Assembly (NCBI RefSeq): GCF_017115025.1 | Contig: NZ_JABXKM010000029.1 | Span: 1 to 38,519, forward strand | Direction of reading: 5' to 3' | Length of the DNA stretch: 38,519 bases | Source: Nostoc sp. NOS(2021) | GTDB taxonomy: Bacteria; Cyanobacteriota; Cyanobacteriia; Cyanobacteriales; Nostocaceae | Part shown: one piece after another, positions 1 to 8,048 of the stretch | Layout of the letters: the number at the start of each line of letters is the position of its first letter | Numbering within the stretch: the stretch's first letter is position 1 | Notes under the pieces: generated by a model | What the model was told of the DNA's origin: nothing | The model's input: only the letters and a program-made list of their open reading frames with translations | Databases searched by the model: none | Translations under genes and position numbers: made by a program

Positions 1-52
1 GAGGGGGGTTGGGGGTGGGGTTCTTGTACCTTACAAGGGCCGAGAACCGCTA
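1..52 (-). repeat. Interspersed repeat, copy A (inverted relative to copy at 38411)
   Basis: The reverse complement of this stretch matches 38411-38460 over nearly its whole length: a TAGCGGTTCTCG block, a variable spacer of about 6 nt, then TAAGGTACAAGAACCCC followed by an ACCCCCAACCCC-type tract. It is non-coding and is one member of a dispersed family. The run of G followed by a tract ending TTCTTGTACC is the most conserved part. Confidence 0.75.
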
Positions 53-94
53 TAGCTTGTTTCTTAATCCCAAATCACCAGAGGGTGATTATTT

Positions 95-1552
95 TTATGG
101 ATTAGACTGTTGTCTGTTTTCCTTCACTTGGCGCAACTGTTCTACTAATTTTTGCTCAGATTCAGTAGAGGATGTAGGCTGACTACTATTGACTTTCGGC
201 AGCAATAACGGTTCGGAAGTAGTAGCTGCCGATGAAGGCGTGGGCTGATTATTTATGATTCCCAATTCAGATAATGGTTTGAGAGTACCTGTCGGTGAGG
301 ACAAAGGCTGGTTATTTCTGATTCGCAGATCAGGTAATGGTTTAAAAGTAGCTGCTGGTGAGGGCGTAAGCTGATTGTTATTGATTCCCGGTGTAGATAA
401 TGATGAGGGCTTTTGCTCTTCAGTAGTTCCAGTAGTGTTGCTAATGTTGTTTTGGAAACGTAGGTTAAATGGATAGGAACTAATCTGTTTATCTCCCTTG
501 GGGGATTGCTTGTTGAAGTATTGTCTTGCTTTTAATTGCAATTCCGGGGAAACTAACTTGTCTTGAAACTTGATATCTAAGACCTTGCCATCACGATCTA
601 CCACTAATACACCCAAAACAGCACCTTCAAGATTCGGCTTATTTGTGGGTAATGTTTGGCGGATGACTGGTTTTTGTTCAGCGTTGGGGTATTCTTGCTG
701 GACTTCTTTTCTCAGGTTTGTGTAGGAGTCTAGCTGTGCAATCGCCAGTTCAGTTCCTTTTCCAGATAAACCGGGTGTCTTGAGCGTGGTTGCCCTAGTT
801 AGGGTTAAGCTATCCCCAGCCCTTTGAGCTTGTTTGAGAGAACTTATCAGCGGGTTTTGAGCAATTCTAGACGCATCATTAGCCGGTTGCATCATCTGTG
901 GAGTCCTATTTCCCTGTGCTGTTGCAATGGGGCTAATGTCAGATAAGTTTGGAGATTGGGCATTCCGCAGAATATCATCAGGTATTTGCTGCGACTGCAA
1001 TTCTGGCAACCTATTTAGAGCCAGTGGCTTAGGTGGCTCGTATTTGGTGGTACTCTCATTCACACGAGGAACTGATGGAGAGAATTTGGCGCTGGTATTG
1101 TATTTAGAACTGTCAAATTTAGAGGCATCAAATCGCAAATTATCACTAGGAATCATCCGCAAAGACTGCCTTGTAGGCAAGGAAGAAACCCGATAGCTAT
1201 TCGATGATGGGGGTAGCGGAGGCAGTACTAGCTGACTGGATGGCGCTGGTGCCAATGGGGGTAATAGAGTTTGGGCGCTAAAGTTTGGAGGAGAAAGTTG
1301 CGCTACTGGAGGCAATTGTTGTAAACCAACTTGGGGTGTGCTTTGCGGCAACCGGTTTTGGTCGGCTTGGCTAAGTTCCAAAAGTCCGACGGTTTTGGAT
1401 GATGCTGTTTCTTTGGGTTTGCTAGAATCCATAGGCATCAATGGCACAATCATGGCGATCGCACCGTGGATGCCAAGAGAAGCTATAGCTGCTATCCCAA
1501 TTGGCTGGCTTAAGATTTCTGGTATATTTTTAAACACGGAGACGTAAGACAT
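95..1552 (-). CDS. TonB-like proline/serine-rich membrane-anchored protein
   Basis: 485 aa. One hydrophobic segment at about residues 18-40 (IGIAAIASLGIHGAIAMIV) is followed by a long low-complexity region rich in Pro, Ser, Gln and Asn (about 60-290). A small folded region at about 305-372 contains GVLVVDRDGKVLDIKF, the kind of segment seen at the C-terminus of TonB-family proteins. The tail (about 389-455) is built of 21-residue tandem repeats. One N-terminal membrane anchor, a Pro-rich spacer and a TonB-C-like region suggest a periplasm-spanning energy transducer, but no ExbB/ExbD genes are nearby. A cyanobacterial hypothetical protein of unknown role is the safe alternative. The ATG is preceded by a 22-bp dyad at 1611-1632 in the upstream region. 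Confidence 0.7.
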   Translation of the reverse strand: MSYVSVFKNIPEILSQPIGIAAIASLGIHGAIAMIVPLMPMDSSKPKETASSKTVGLLELSQADQNRLPQSTPQVGLQQLPPVAQLSPPNFSAQTLLPPLAPAPSSQLVLPPLPPSSNSYRVSSLPTRQSLRMIPSDNLRFDASKFDSSKYNTSAKFSPSVPRVNESTTKYEPPKPLALNRLPELQSQQIPDDILRNAQSPNLSDISPIATAQGNRTPQMMQPANDASRIAQNPLISSLKQAQRAGDSLTLTRATTLKTPGLSGKGTELAIAQLDSYTNLRKEVQQEYPNAEQKPVIRQTLPTNKPNLEGAVLGVLVVDRDGKVLDIKFQDKLVSPELQLKARQYFNKQSPKGDKQISSYPFNLRFQNNISNTTGTTEEQKPSSLSTPGINNNQLTPSPAATFKPLPDLRIRNNQPLSSPTGTLKPLSELGIINNQPTPSSAATTSEPLLLPKVNSSQPTSSTESEQKLVEQLRQVKENRQQSNP

Positions 1553-1610
1553 AGCTGTTATCGTTCACTCGGCTCAGTTGCAGTTGACTAGCGATTTTCT
1601 CTTTTTGACT

Positions 1611-1632
1611 ATATTGCAAGATATTGCAATAT
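1611..1632. promoter_or_regulatory. Dyad symmetry upstream of the TonB-like gene
   Basis: ATATTGCAA and TTGCAATAT form a perfect 9-bp inverted repeat with a 4-bp spacer, 60 bp upstream of the start codon at 1552. This is the size and layout of a dimeric repressor operator. The rest of the gap 1553-2169 shows no convincing gene; it is A/T-rich and holds one HIP1 site near 2090. Confidence 0.3.
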
Positions 1633-2169
1633 ATGCGTCCCTCTAAGGGAATAATAACTTCCGATCCTGGCAATCAAAACGCCAAAATTGCCATTTCTTC
1701 AAGTTTTTAATTGCTCAATGACGCTGTATCATATCTTCCAATTTGAGCTTGCTAAAGAGATATTTGAAAAATTACTACTTTTGATTTTTTATTTTTATGA
1801 CGCACACAATTAAGATTAATATCTGGGATATTTATAAATTTTAAGTGAACGCACAAGTTTGAGTACATCACAAAACCTGCTGAAGTTGCCTTGTTTTTTC
1901 TACTGTTTTCCAGTCAACTAGGCTTCTATGGCAGATGGCACACTTGCTTGTCCCAGAGTAGGCCCTATGTGAAAATACTACCACATTAGCGGCCCTTCAA
2001 ACTGTTGCAAATTGTACAATTTTATTGACATTCTAGCCCTAAACCCCACGAAAGCTATTTAGGTTTTTATAAAAGGAGTCAGTCGGGCGATCGCAATTTT
2101 AGCTCTGAATCCTGACTACTTCTTCGTCAAAAAAGTTCAAACCCTCAGTCATTGCATCCAAAATTTAAA

Positions 2170-2865
2170 ATGCCGTTACCGACAGTTATTTTGCCTGGAT
2201 ATCTAGAAAGCGCGATCGCTTACCGTCAACTAGAACAATCCCTACAACAGTTACATTTTCCCACGATTACAGTACCACTGCGACGACGTGACTGGCTACC
2301 CACCATTGGAGGAAGACCAGTAACACCGATTCTGCAACAACTCGATCTTACAATCAAGCAGACATTGCAGCAACATAATGCTACTCAAGTTAATTTGATT
2401 GGTCACTCAGCCGGAGGTTGGATATCCCGCATCTACATGGGAGAAAAGCCCTATTTGGTACGTGGTGATGTCAAACCATTGATCTGGGAAGCGCATCCCC
2501 TGGTTGCGACTCTGATCACCTTGGGTACACCCCATATTAGTCAAGAACGCTGGACACGCTTCAATCTGGATTTTGTCACCAATAACTACCCAGGAGCTTT
2601 TTACAAAAACGTTCGTTATGTTTGTGTCGCTGGCAAAACTATCTTTGGAGAAAGGCGGCCTGGTAGTTGGTTAGCTTACAGTAGTTACCAATTAACCTGT
2701 GGTAAGGGTAACACTTGGGGAGATGGAATCACACCCATCGAAGCTGCTCATTTGGAGGGGGCAGAAAATCTGGTGATAGAAGGTGTGAGGCATTCTCCCA
2801 GAAGTCCTGGAATTTGGTATGGTTCAGCAGAACCCTTAAAAGCTTGGGTGCAATATTTGATGTGA
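2170..2865 (+). CDS. Alpha/beta hydrolase (lipase-like)
   Basis: 231 aa from the ATG at 2170; an in-frame TTG 18 nt upstream is a weaker start. The N-terminal PTVILPGYLES strand-loop and the nucleophile elbow GHSAGGW (about residues 78-84) are typical of the alpha/beta hydrolase superfamily; the Ser in this elbow would be the nucleophile. LITLGTPH after the elbow is characteristic of lipase/PGAP1-like members. The His of the triad is probably in GVRHSPRSP near the C-terminus. No signal peptide is seen, so a cytoplasmic esterase or lipase is likely, substrate unknown. The stop codon lies only 5 nt from the terminal hairpin of the adjacent IS200/IS605 element. Confidence 0.85.
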   Translation: MPLPTVILPGYLESAIAYRQLEQSLQQLHFPTITVPLRRRDWLPTIGGRPVTPILQQLDLTIKQTLQQHNATQVNLIGHSAGGWISRIYMGEKPYLVRGDVKPLIWEAHPLVATLITLGTPHISQERWTRFNLDFVTNNYPGAFYKNVRYVCVAGKTIFGERRPGSWLAYSSYQLTCGKGNTWGDGITPIEAAHLEGAENLVIEGVRHSPRSPGIWYGSAEPLKAWVQYLM

Positions 2866-2869
2866 ACTA

Positions 2870-2898
2870 CTCCTAGTTGCCTACGGCTGAACTAGGAG
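2870..2898 (-). repeat. Right-end stem-loop of the IS element, overlapping the tnpB stop
   Basis: A 9-bp perfect stem CTCCTAGTT / AACTAGGAG with an 11-nt loop. The tnpB stop codon (2873-2875) is inside the left arm. In this family the 3' end of tnpB doubles as the scaffold of the guide (omega/re) RNA, so an RNA running leftwards through here on the minus strand is expected from family knowledge; it is not shown by the sequence alone. Confidence 0.55.
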
Positions 2899-4114
2899 CT
2901 TCTGTAATCACGGGGGAGTGCCCAAACTTAGACTTTCGTCCAAGTTTAGGACTTACCTCCCCTCCTACAGCAGAGACGGCTGAACCTTCCGCCTTTATCA
3001 TTCTGATACCCTCTGCTCTAATATTTATCGCTGCGTTTCCATCACGATCATGATGAGTGCCACAATGAGGACAAGTCCACTCACGGACATCCAATGGCAT
3101 CTCACTCACTTGGTAAAAACAATTAGAACAGAGTTTGGAACTGGGGAACCATCTGTCAATCTCAACTAACTTACCACCATTGCGTTCTAGCTTATAGGCT
3201 AAGAAATTAGTAAATGTTCCCCATCCTGCATCAGATATTGATTTTGCCAATTTATGATTACGTACCATGCCTTTGACATGAAGATTCTCTACTATGACAG
3301 CTTGGCTATCGCTGGCTAACTTATAAGTAAGTTTATGTAGAAAATCTTGCCGCGAATTACTAACTCGCTCGTACACCTTGGCAAGAACTTTTCTATATTT
3401 GTAGCGTGAATTACTCCCTTTGTGTTTACGTGCTAATTTTTTCTGTTTACGTTTAAGGTTTTTCTCATATTTGGCAAGGTGTTTAGGGTTATCGTATTTA
3501 GACACTTTTTCGCCGTCAGTAATGACTGCAAAGTGTTTCAACCCTAAGTCAATGCCGTAAATTTTAGCTTCTAAGGTAGCAGAGTTTGCTCCCTGTACAG
3601 ACGCGATTAATCGCGTCTCTTCAGTCAGGATAGATGCAAGATATTTGCCAGAAGGTGTTCTACTTACAGTAACAGTCTTTATTATCCCCTCAATCGATCT
3701 ATGTATTTTGGCTTTGACTATCCCAATATTACCGGGAAGCTTGACATCACCATCTACAATCTTGACGTTTTGAGGATATTGAACAGACTGTTTTCCAAAC
3801 TTAGATTTGAACTTAGGAAATCCAGCACGTTTTGCAAAAAAGTTTTTATAAGCTGTAGTTAGGTTGAGTGTAGTAGCTTGCAAAATTTGACTATAACAAT
3901 TGGCTAACCACGCCGTATCAAGAGCTTTCTTGAGTCCGGGTAAAAATGCGTTGAGTGCTACACGGCTAAGTCCCTTACCCGTCTCCTTATAAGTCTCAAT
4001 AGATTTATTTAGAGCATAATTCCACCACCATCTAGCGCAACCAAAAGCCTGTGCTAGTTGAATTTGCTGATCTTGTGACGGATATAATCGGACTTGTACA
4101 ACTTTGTGTAACAC
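2873..4114 (-). CDS. tnpB: TnpB, RNA-guided nuclease of IS200/IS605 elements
   Basis: 413 aa, usual length. An N-terminal helix-turn-helix-like segment (LYPSQDQQIQLAQAFGCARW) is followed by a RuvC-like nuclease split into three: Asp189 in YGIDLGLKHF, Glu276 in VIVENLHVKGM, and the Asp356/Asp358 pair in HHDRDGNAAINI. A four-Cys zinc finger (C329, C332, C348, C351) sits before the last motif. All catalytic residues are present, so the protein could be an active guided nuclease. One oddity is a 20-bp perfect palindrome (3599-3618) within the codons just before RuvC motif I, apparently an in-frame repeat insertion. It points away from the cytochrome b6-like gene and converges with the hydrolase. 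Confidence 0.93.
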   Translation of the reverse strand: MLHKVVQVRLYPSQDQQIQLAQAFGCARWWWNYALNKSIETYKETGKGLSRVALNAFLPGLKKALDTAWLANCYSQILQATTLNLTTAYKNFFAKRAGFPKFKSKFGKQSVQYPQNVKIVDGDVKLPGNIGIVKAKIHRSIEGIIKTVTVSRTPSGKYLASILTEETRLIASVQGANSATLEAKIYGIDLGLKHFAVITDGEKVSKYDNPKHLAKYEKNLKRKQKKLARKHKGSNSRYKYRKVLAKVYERVSNSRQDFLHKLTYKLASDSQAVIVENLHVKGMVRNHKLAKSISDAGWGTFTNFLAYKLERNGGKLVEIDRWFPSSKLCSNCFYQVSEMPLDVREWTCPHCGTHHDRDGNAAINIRAEGIRMIKAEGSAVSAVGGEVSPKLGRKSKFGHSPVITEAPSSAVGN

Positions 4115-4204
4115 TTAACATCACCTCCTTTGCCTATTTGTTATAACACAAATATATATTCTGGTAAAACAGTAAAATAAAATAATTGGGGATTCGTGAT
4201 ACAT

Positions 4205-4234
4205 CCCCACCTTATGAGTACATTGAAGGTGGGG
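4205..4234. repeat. Left-end stem-loop of the IS element
   Basis: Perfect 9-bp stem CCCCACCTT / AAGGTGGGG with a 12-nt loop, about 90 bp upstream of the tnpB start. It is followed by GACTTCCGCGACTCGTT, resembling conserved end sequence seen next to many cyanobacterial tnpB elements (from memory). Confidence 0.55.
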
Positions 4235-4352
4235 ACTTCCGCGACTCGTTAAAAAACTTTATCTTTTTTGGAAAATTGCAACATTTATTAATATTTCTTA
4301 GCTAAAATCGTAATAAGAATAAATACTTAGTTAAGAACAGGAGGGGTGAGCC

Positions 4353-4964
4353 ATGCAAAGCACCCAGTTCGATCAGATTTGGCGACGAATAGCGACGATA
4401 TTATCAGTCGTGATTTTGACTTTGTGCTTAATTTATGTATCTACCGGAGTTTTGCTTGCTTTTTACTATGAACCGACAGCAGGCGGAGCTTATAACTCCT
4501 TAAAGATGATTAATACACAACTGCCATACGGCTGGCTGTTTCGGAGAGCGCATGATATTGCTGGTAATGCGGTAATTGCGATCGCCTTAGTTCAAATTGT
4601 GGTGATGTTTTTAGGTCGGCAATTTCGCAAGAGTTGGCTAGCTGCTTGGATTAGCGGGATTTTGTTGACCCTAAGTGCGATCGGGCTGGATTGGACAGCG
4701 ATGATTTTAGATTGGACTCAGGAAGGATACTGGCGTTTTAGCATTGAGTTGGGAACCATCGAAGCCATTCCTTTTATTGGTGGGCAACTGCGCGAGATCC
4801 TGACTGGCGGTGGAGCCATTAATACAGTTACCGTCGAACACCTTTACACAATACACAGTTATCTGATTTCGGTGGTGACGCTTATTCTTGCCATAGTAAA
4901 TTTATCAGCTTTAGTGTGGCAGGAATGGCAAATGTATCAAGCTGAGTGCGAAGTTAGGAGTTAG
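4353..4964 (+). CDS. Divergent cytochrome b6-like membrane protein
   Basis: 203 aa with four hydrophobic helices, colinear with PetB from the first helix on: STGVLLAFYYEPT matches ATGFAMTFYYKPT, and EGYW and EAIPFIGG match the PetB region between helices C and D. The N-terminal amphipathic segment of PetB is missing. Of the four heme-b histidines, only those equivalent to PetB His86 and His187 remain (H67 and H168). The other pair is replaced by Q81 and N183, so only the lumen-side heme should bind. The Cys that holds heme c' in PetB aligns with L24; a Cys lies one residue later. A strong Shine-Dalgarno (AGGAGGGG, 4339-4346) precedes the ATG. The last codons and stop are made of STRR sequence (GTTAGGAGTTAG). 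It is not the housekeeping petB, which normally sits with petD. Confidence 0.85.
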   Translation: MQSTQFDQIWRRIATILSVVILTLCLIYVSTGVLLAFYYEPTAGGAYNSLKMINTQLPYGWLFRRAHDIAGNAVIAIALVQIVVMFLGRQFRKSWLAAWISGILLTLSAIGLDWTAMILDWTQEGYWRFSIELGTIEAIPFIGGQLREILTGGGAINTVTVEHLYTIHSYLISVVTLILAIVNLSALVWQEWQMYQAECEVRS

Positions 4965-4987
4965 AAGTTATTCAATTTTGGATTTGA

Positions 4988-5017
4988 GATTTTAGATTTT
5001 TCCTTCAATCTAAAATC
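4988..5017. terminator. Hairpin between convergent genes
   Basis: An 11-bp perfect inverted repeat GATTTTAGATT / AATCTAAAATC with an 8-nt loop, between the cytochrome b6-like gene and the antiporter, which converge here. It may terminate both. The same arm sequence recurs as the ends of the repeat at 14337-14466, so it is also a member of a dispersed repeat family. Confidence 0.45.
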
Positions 5018-5057
5018 CAAGTTGCGCTGTAAGCGCACCAAAGGTGCGACCCAAAAT

Positions 5058-6944
5058 CTAAAATTGGGCAAGGGATAGGTCTTCAACCTCTGGTAACTTT
5101 TCTAGAGAGAGGGGAGTGGATTGGGTAGCACCAGATAAGCGTTTTAAAAGGCTAGGTCTGGGGTCATGTAACAGGTAAATAATGCGATCGCCAACTTCCC
5201 AATCTTGATTAGCTGGGATTACCTGTAAGCGTTGTTCTCGTTCTACCAATAGCGGTATCAACACCCCAGTCCGAATCATTTCTTGGATGTGATCATATTG
5301 AGTGGAAAATTCCAACTCATTCAGCGTGGTTGTCCCTAGTTTGACTCGCCCATCATTCAGATATTCATTCCAAGTTTTAATCGCTAAGTCTGGGATAAAA
5401 GCTTGATTAACTTTATTACTAACCGAAGTACTGGCTTGCGGATCGCGGGGGAAAACAGCTAAGACACGCGGCGGATTAAACTCCTCAGCTGCTCGTTGAG
5501 CCAAAACAAAATTCACCTCGCCATTACTTGTCATCGCCAAAAAAGTACCCATAGAGGCAAGTCCTGCCTCTTCCAAAACAGCAGCATCCAGCGCACTGCT
5601 GGCAATCACCCGGAGATTTTGCGCCTCGGCTTGCACAAGACATTGGGGGTCAGTATCAATCATGACTACGTTTTCCCCCCGTTCTTGAAAGAACCGGGCA
5701 ATCAAAAGACTCAAGGGATTACAACCCACAATCACTGCCCCAGTTACATCTTTGGAGGTGATTTGCAGCCATTTAGCAACCCAGCCAGCTGTTAACCCTT
5801 GACAGACAACAGTCATGATAATTGTCAGGAATACTAGAGCTTTGATGGAATCACCGCCGTTAATGCCGCGCTGTGTCAGCGAAATCGCAAAAAAAGAAGC
5901 TACGGAGGCGGCAACAATTCCTCTAGGGGCAACCCAGCTTAAAAATAGTTTCTGTCGCCAGTTTAGGTCGCTGTTCCAGGTACACAAGAGGATATTAATC
6001 GGGCGAACGACAAACATTAATACCAAAACGGTGAATAAACTACCCCAACCCAAAGCAAAAACACTAGCAATGGATAGGTCAGCAGCTAATAAGATAAATA
6101 GCACCGAGACGCTGAGAATTGTCAGCTGACCCTTAAAGCTCCGTAATAGACGTTCTTCTGGGACTGAGGAGTTAGCAAAGACCGCTCCTGCAACTACTGT
6201 TGTCATGACTCCCGATTCACTGCGGATCATTTGCGATAAGCTAAACAGGCTCCAAAGTATCGCCAACACCACTAAGTTTTTTAGCTCGAATGACAGAAAA
6301 CTGGCGCGTTTGAAAATCAAACTCATCAGATAACCGCCAGCACCACCAATTGCTCCACCAACACCCAGGCGCATCAGTAAACCGACGATCGCATTAATCG
6401 GGTCAGCATCGTCGTTCAAAATGGTATCGAGGACAACGAAGGCGAGGATAGCCCCTACAGGGTCAATTAAAACCCCTTCTCCTTCCAAAAGTGTTGCCAC
6501 TTGCCGATCTACATTGATTTGTTTGAGCAAAGGGCCAACAACGGTTGGGCCTGTCACCACAACTATCGAAGCATAGAGAAAAGCTATGTTCCAGGGAAAT
6601 TCACCCAGCCAGTGGGCTGCCATACTCCCACCAAGCAATGTGATCAGCGTTCCGAGACTGACAAGCAATTGCAGGCTGACTGAAACTCTGCCTAACTCTC
6701 GCAGATCCAAGTTAAGTCCGCCTTCAAACAAAATTATTGCCGTTGCTAAGGCGACAATAACTTCCAGTCCACTGCCTAGCAAATGGGGATGCAACAGTCC
6801 TAGACCATCAGAGCCAAAGAGGATGCCCAATAGCAATAACAAGACGATGCTGGGTACACGAAGGTATGCAGCCAACACCTGAGCGCTAATGCCTGCAAAG
6901 ACAGCGATCGCCATCTGTAGGGTAATTTCAAAAGATGCTTCCAT
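5058..6944 (-). CDS. Cation:proton antiporter (Na+/H+ exchanger family) with RCK-type C-terminal domain
   Basis: 628 aa. The first 400 residues or so are about 12 hydrophobic helices of the Na+/H+ exchanger fold, starting MAIAVFAGISAQVLAAYLR, with the conserved stretches IILFEGGLNLDL, VTGPTVVGPLLK and GVLIDPVGAILAF, where the Asp in IDP is the expected ion-binding carboxylate. From about residue 400 a Rossmann-like TrkA-N/RCK region follows (GAVIVGCNPLSLLIARF, then VVMIDTDP), and then a short TrkA-C-like end. The architecture fits plasma-membrane Na+(K+)/H+ exchange with nucleotide or ligand control through the RCK domain. The gene stands alone and converges with the cytochrome b6-like gene. 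Confidence 0.9.
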   Translation of the reverse strand: MEASFEITLQMAIAVFAGISAQVLAAYLRVPSIVLLLLLGILFGSDGLGLLHPHLLGSGLEVIVALATAIILFEGGLNLDLRELGRVSVSLQLLVSLGTLITLLGGSMAAHWLGEFPWNIAFLYASIVVVTGPTVVGPLLKQINVDRQVATLLEGEGVLIDPVGAILAFVVLDTILNDDADPINAIVGLLMRLGVGGAIGGAGGYLMSLIFKRASFLSFELKNLVVLAILWSLFSLSQMIRSESGVMTTVVAGAVFANSSVPEERLLRSFKGQLTILSVSVLFILLAADLSIASVFALGWGSLFTVLVLMFVVRPINILLCTWNSDLNWRQKLFLSWVAPRGIVAASVASFFAISLTQRGINGGDSIKALVFLTIIMTVVCQGLTAGWVAKWLQITSKDVTGAVIVGCNPLSLLIARFFQERGENVVMIDTDPQCLVQAEAQNLRVIASSALDAAVLEEAGLASMGTFLAMTSNGEVNFVLAQRAAEEFNPPRVLAVFPRDPQASTSVSNKVNQAFIPDLAIKTWNEYLNDGRVKLGTTTLNELEFSTQYDHIQEMIRTGVLIPLLVEREQRLQVIPANQDWEVGDRIIYLLHDPRPSLLKRLSGATQSTPLSLEKLPEVEDLSLAQF

Positions 6945-7270
6945 GTTGTAGATTTTGAGTGATTTATTTCAAAATCTTTTGTAAAAAACCGTAGATATTA
7001 ACTTTACAGGGTACAACATCATACCCTTTCTCCCTTGCTGAATTTAGCGTTTTTTCGATCTGTGTATCCCCCAAAATTCCCAGTGCCGGACGCTGACGCA
7101 CCCTGCGGCTTTCCGCAGAAGCATCTACGGAATTCTTTTTGTGTCTCCATGTCTTTGTATCCTTTTCAAGCTTTTGCCTCCACCCAGTTTAGCTGCCACA
7201 AACTTTTTTTGGCAAAAGCTGTTGACAAGAGCAAGGAAATTCGTTACCTTATAAAAGGTCTGAGTCCGAT

Positions 7271-7343
7271 GCCCCCATCGTCTAGAGGCCTAGGACACCT
7301 CCCTTTCACGGAGGTAACGGGGATTCGAATTCCCCTGGGGGTA
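7271..7343 (+). tRNA. trnE: tRNA-Glu(UUC), housekeeping copy
   Basis: Full cloverleaf: acceptor GCCCCCA / TGGGGGT, anticodon loop CTTTCAC with TTC, T-loop ATTCGAA in a perfect stem, discriminator A73, no encoded CCA. The G1-U72 pair and overall sequence match the cyanobacterial/chloroplast tRNA-Glu that also feeds the C5 pathway of tetrapyrrole synthesis (glutamyl-tRNA reductase). A second, aberrant Glu(UUC) gene lies in the array at 14478. Confidence 0.97.
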
Positions 7344-7352
7344 CTAAAAAAC

Positions 7353-7377
7353 AATAAAAAGCAAAAGCTTTTTTATT
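7353..7377 (+). terminator. Intrinsic terminator of tRNA-Glu
   Basis: AATAAAAAGC / GCTTTTTTATT stem with an AAAA loop and a T run, 10 nt after the tRNA 3' end. Confidence 0.65.
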
Positions 7378-7396
7378 CCAAATCTAGGAAGCAAAA

Positions 7397-7426
7397 CTAT
7401 CATTCAGGAGGAATCCTGAATGATAG
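7397..7426 (-). terminator. Terminator of the kinase-SRPBCC unit
   Basis: A perfect 13-bp stem (CTATCATTCAGGA / TCCTGAATGATAG) with a 4-nt loop, 5 nt beyond the stop codon at 7432. On the minus strand it is followed by TTTTGC. Confidence 0.75.
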
Positions 7427-7431
7427 TCTAA

Positions 7432-8040
7432 CTAGACACAACGTTCTTTGCTGGCTAACTCTCCTACACGTTGGTGAATAGCCAGAAGATTTAACTGCAA
7501 ATCTTTGCTCAGGCGATTTTCAATGATTCCTACTGGCATCGTGAGTTTAGGCCAAACTTGAATTGTATAGCACAGATTTGTTCCTATATACTCACCGAGG
7601 GAATAAGGCTCTAAGCACCAGCGACCAGAAAAGCCTTTGAAATCTCCTTCTACCATGCGAAAATTAATTTCCTTGGGGAAGCATTCTTCCAGATCCAGAA
7701 CTACCCGCGCCCAAAAGTTGAAATTTAGTAAGCGCTGGGAGCCTACTTGCTCCAGTCGAATTCCACCATTGGGATGCTCGATTAGACGACTCTTGGCGAG
7801 GTTGGGGAGAAAGTCAGGCAAGGCTTCATAATCTGTCAGAACCTTCCAGATTTGTTCCACTGGGTGGGGAATTTGGACTTTAGCAGTAATTCGCCGTTGC
7901 CGCTCTGCTATTTTCTCAATTTCAACTTCTACCTTAGCCGACAAAGCAACTGGATGAGTAAGTAAATCCTCCTCTAACTTGGTGTCATCAGTGGGAGACA
8001 GGAAATCAGGGTTCTCTGTGGTGTTTTGTTTTTTAGTCAC
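7432..8040 (-). CDS. SRPBCC (START-like) cyclase/dehydrase family protein
   Basis: 202 aa from a GTG start. After a charged N-terminal stretch (about 50 residues), the segment ITAKVQIPHPVEQIWKVLTDYEALPDFLPNL is the first strand-helix unit of the polyketide cyclase/coenzyme Q-binding SRPBCC fold. GFSGRWCLEP and TNLCYTIQVWPKL supply later strands, and a long C-terminal helix closes the cavity. Such proteins bind hydrophobic ligands; the ligand here is unknown. Its start lies 8 nt from the stop of the upstream kinase gene, so the two are probably co-transcribed. No Shine-Dalgarno is visible, which suggests translational coupling. Confidence 0.85.
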   Translation of the reverse strand: MTKKQNTTENPDFLSPTDDTKLEEDLLTHPVALSAKVEVEIEKIAERQRRITAKVQIPHPVEQIWKVLTDYEALPDFLPNLAKSRLIEHPNGGIRLEQVGSQRLLNFNFWARVVLDLEECFPKEINFRMVEGDFKGFSGRWCLEPYSLGEYIGTNLCYTIQVWPKLTMPVGIIENRLSKDLQLNLLAIHQRVGELASKERCV

Positions 8041-8048
8041 TTTCAGAA

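Larger units (their letters stand above)
2866..4250 (-). mobile_element. IS200/IS605-type element carrying only tnpB
   Basis: A tnpB gene is bounded by two imperfectly related stem-loops. At the tnpB 3' end there is CTCCTAGTT...AACTAGGAG (2870-2898), and on the 5' side CCCCACCTT...AAGGTGGGG (4205-4234). Subterminal hairpins rather than inverted terminal repeats are the signature of this family. There is no tnpA, so transposition would need a Y1 transposase supplied in trans. Exact cleavage positions just outside the hairpins cannot be fixed without an empty site. Confidence 0.7.

Noticed and set aside
5496..6882. Plus-strand frames opposite the antiporter gene
   Set aside because: Antisense shadows of a well-supported membrane protein.
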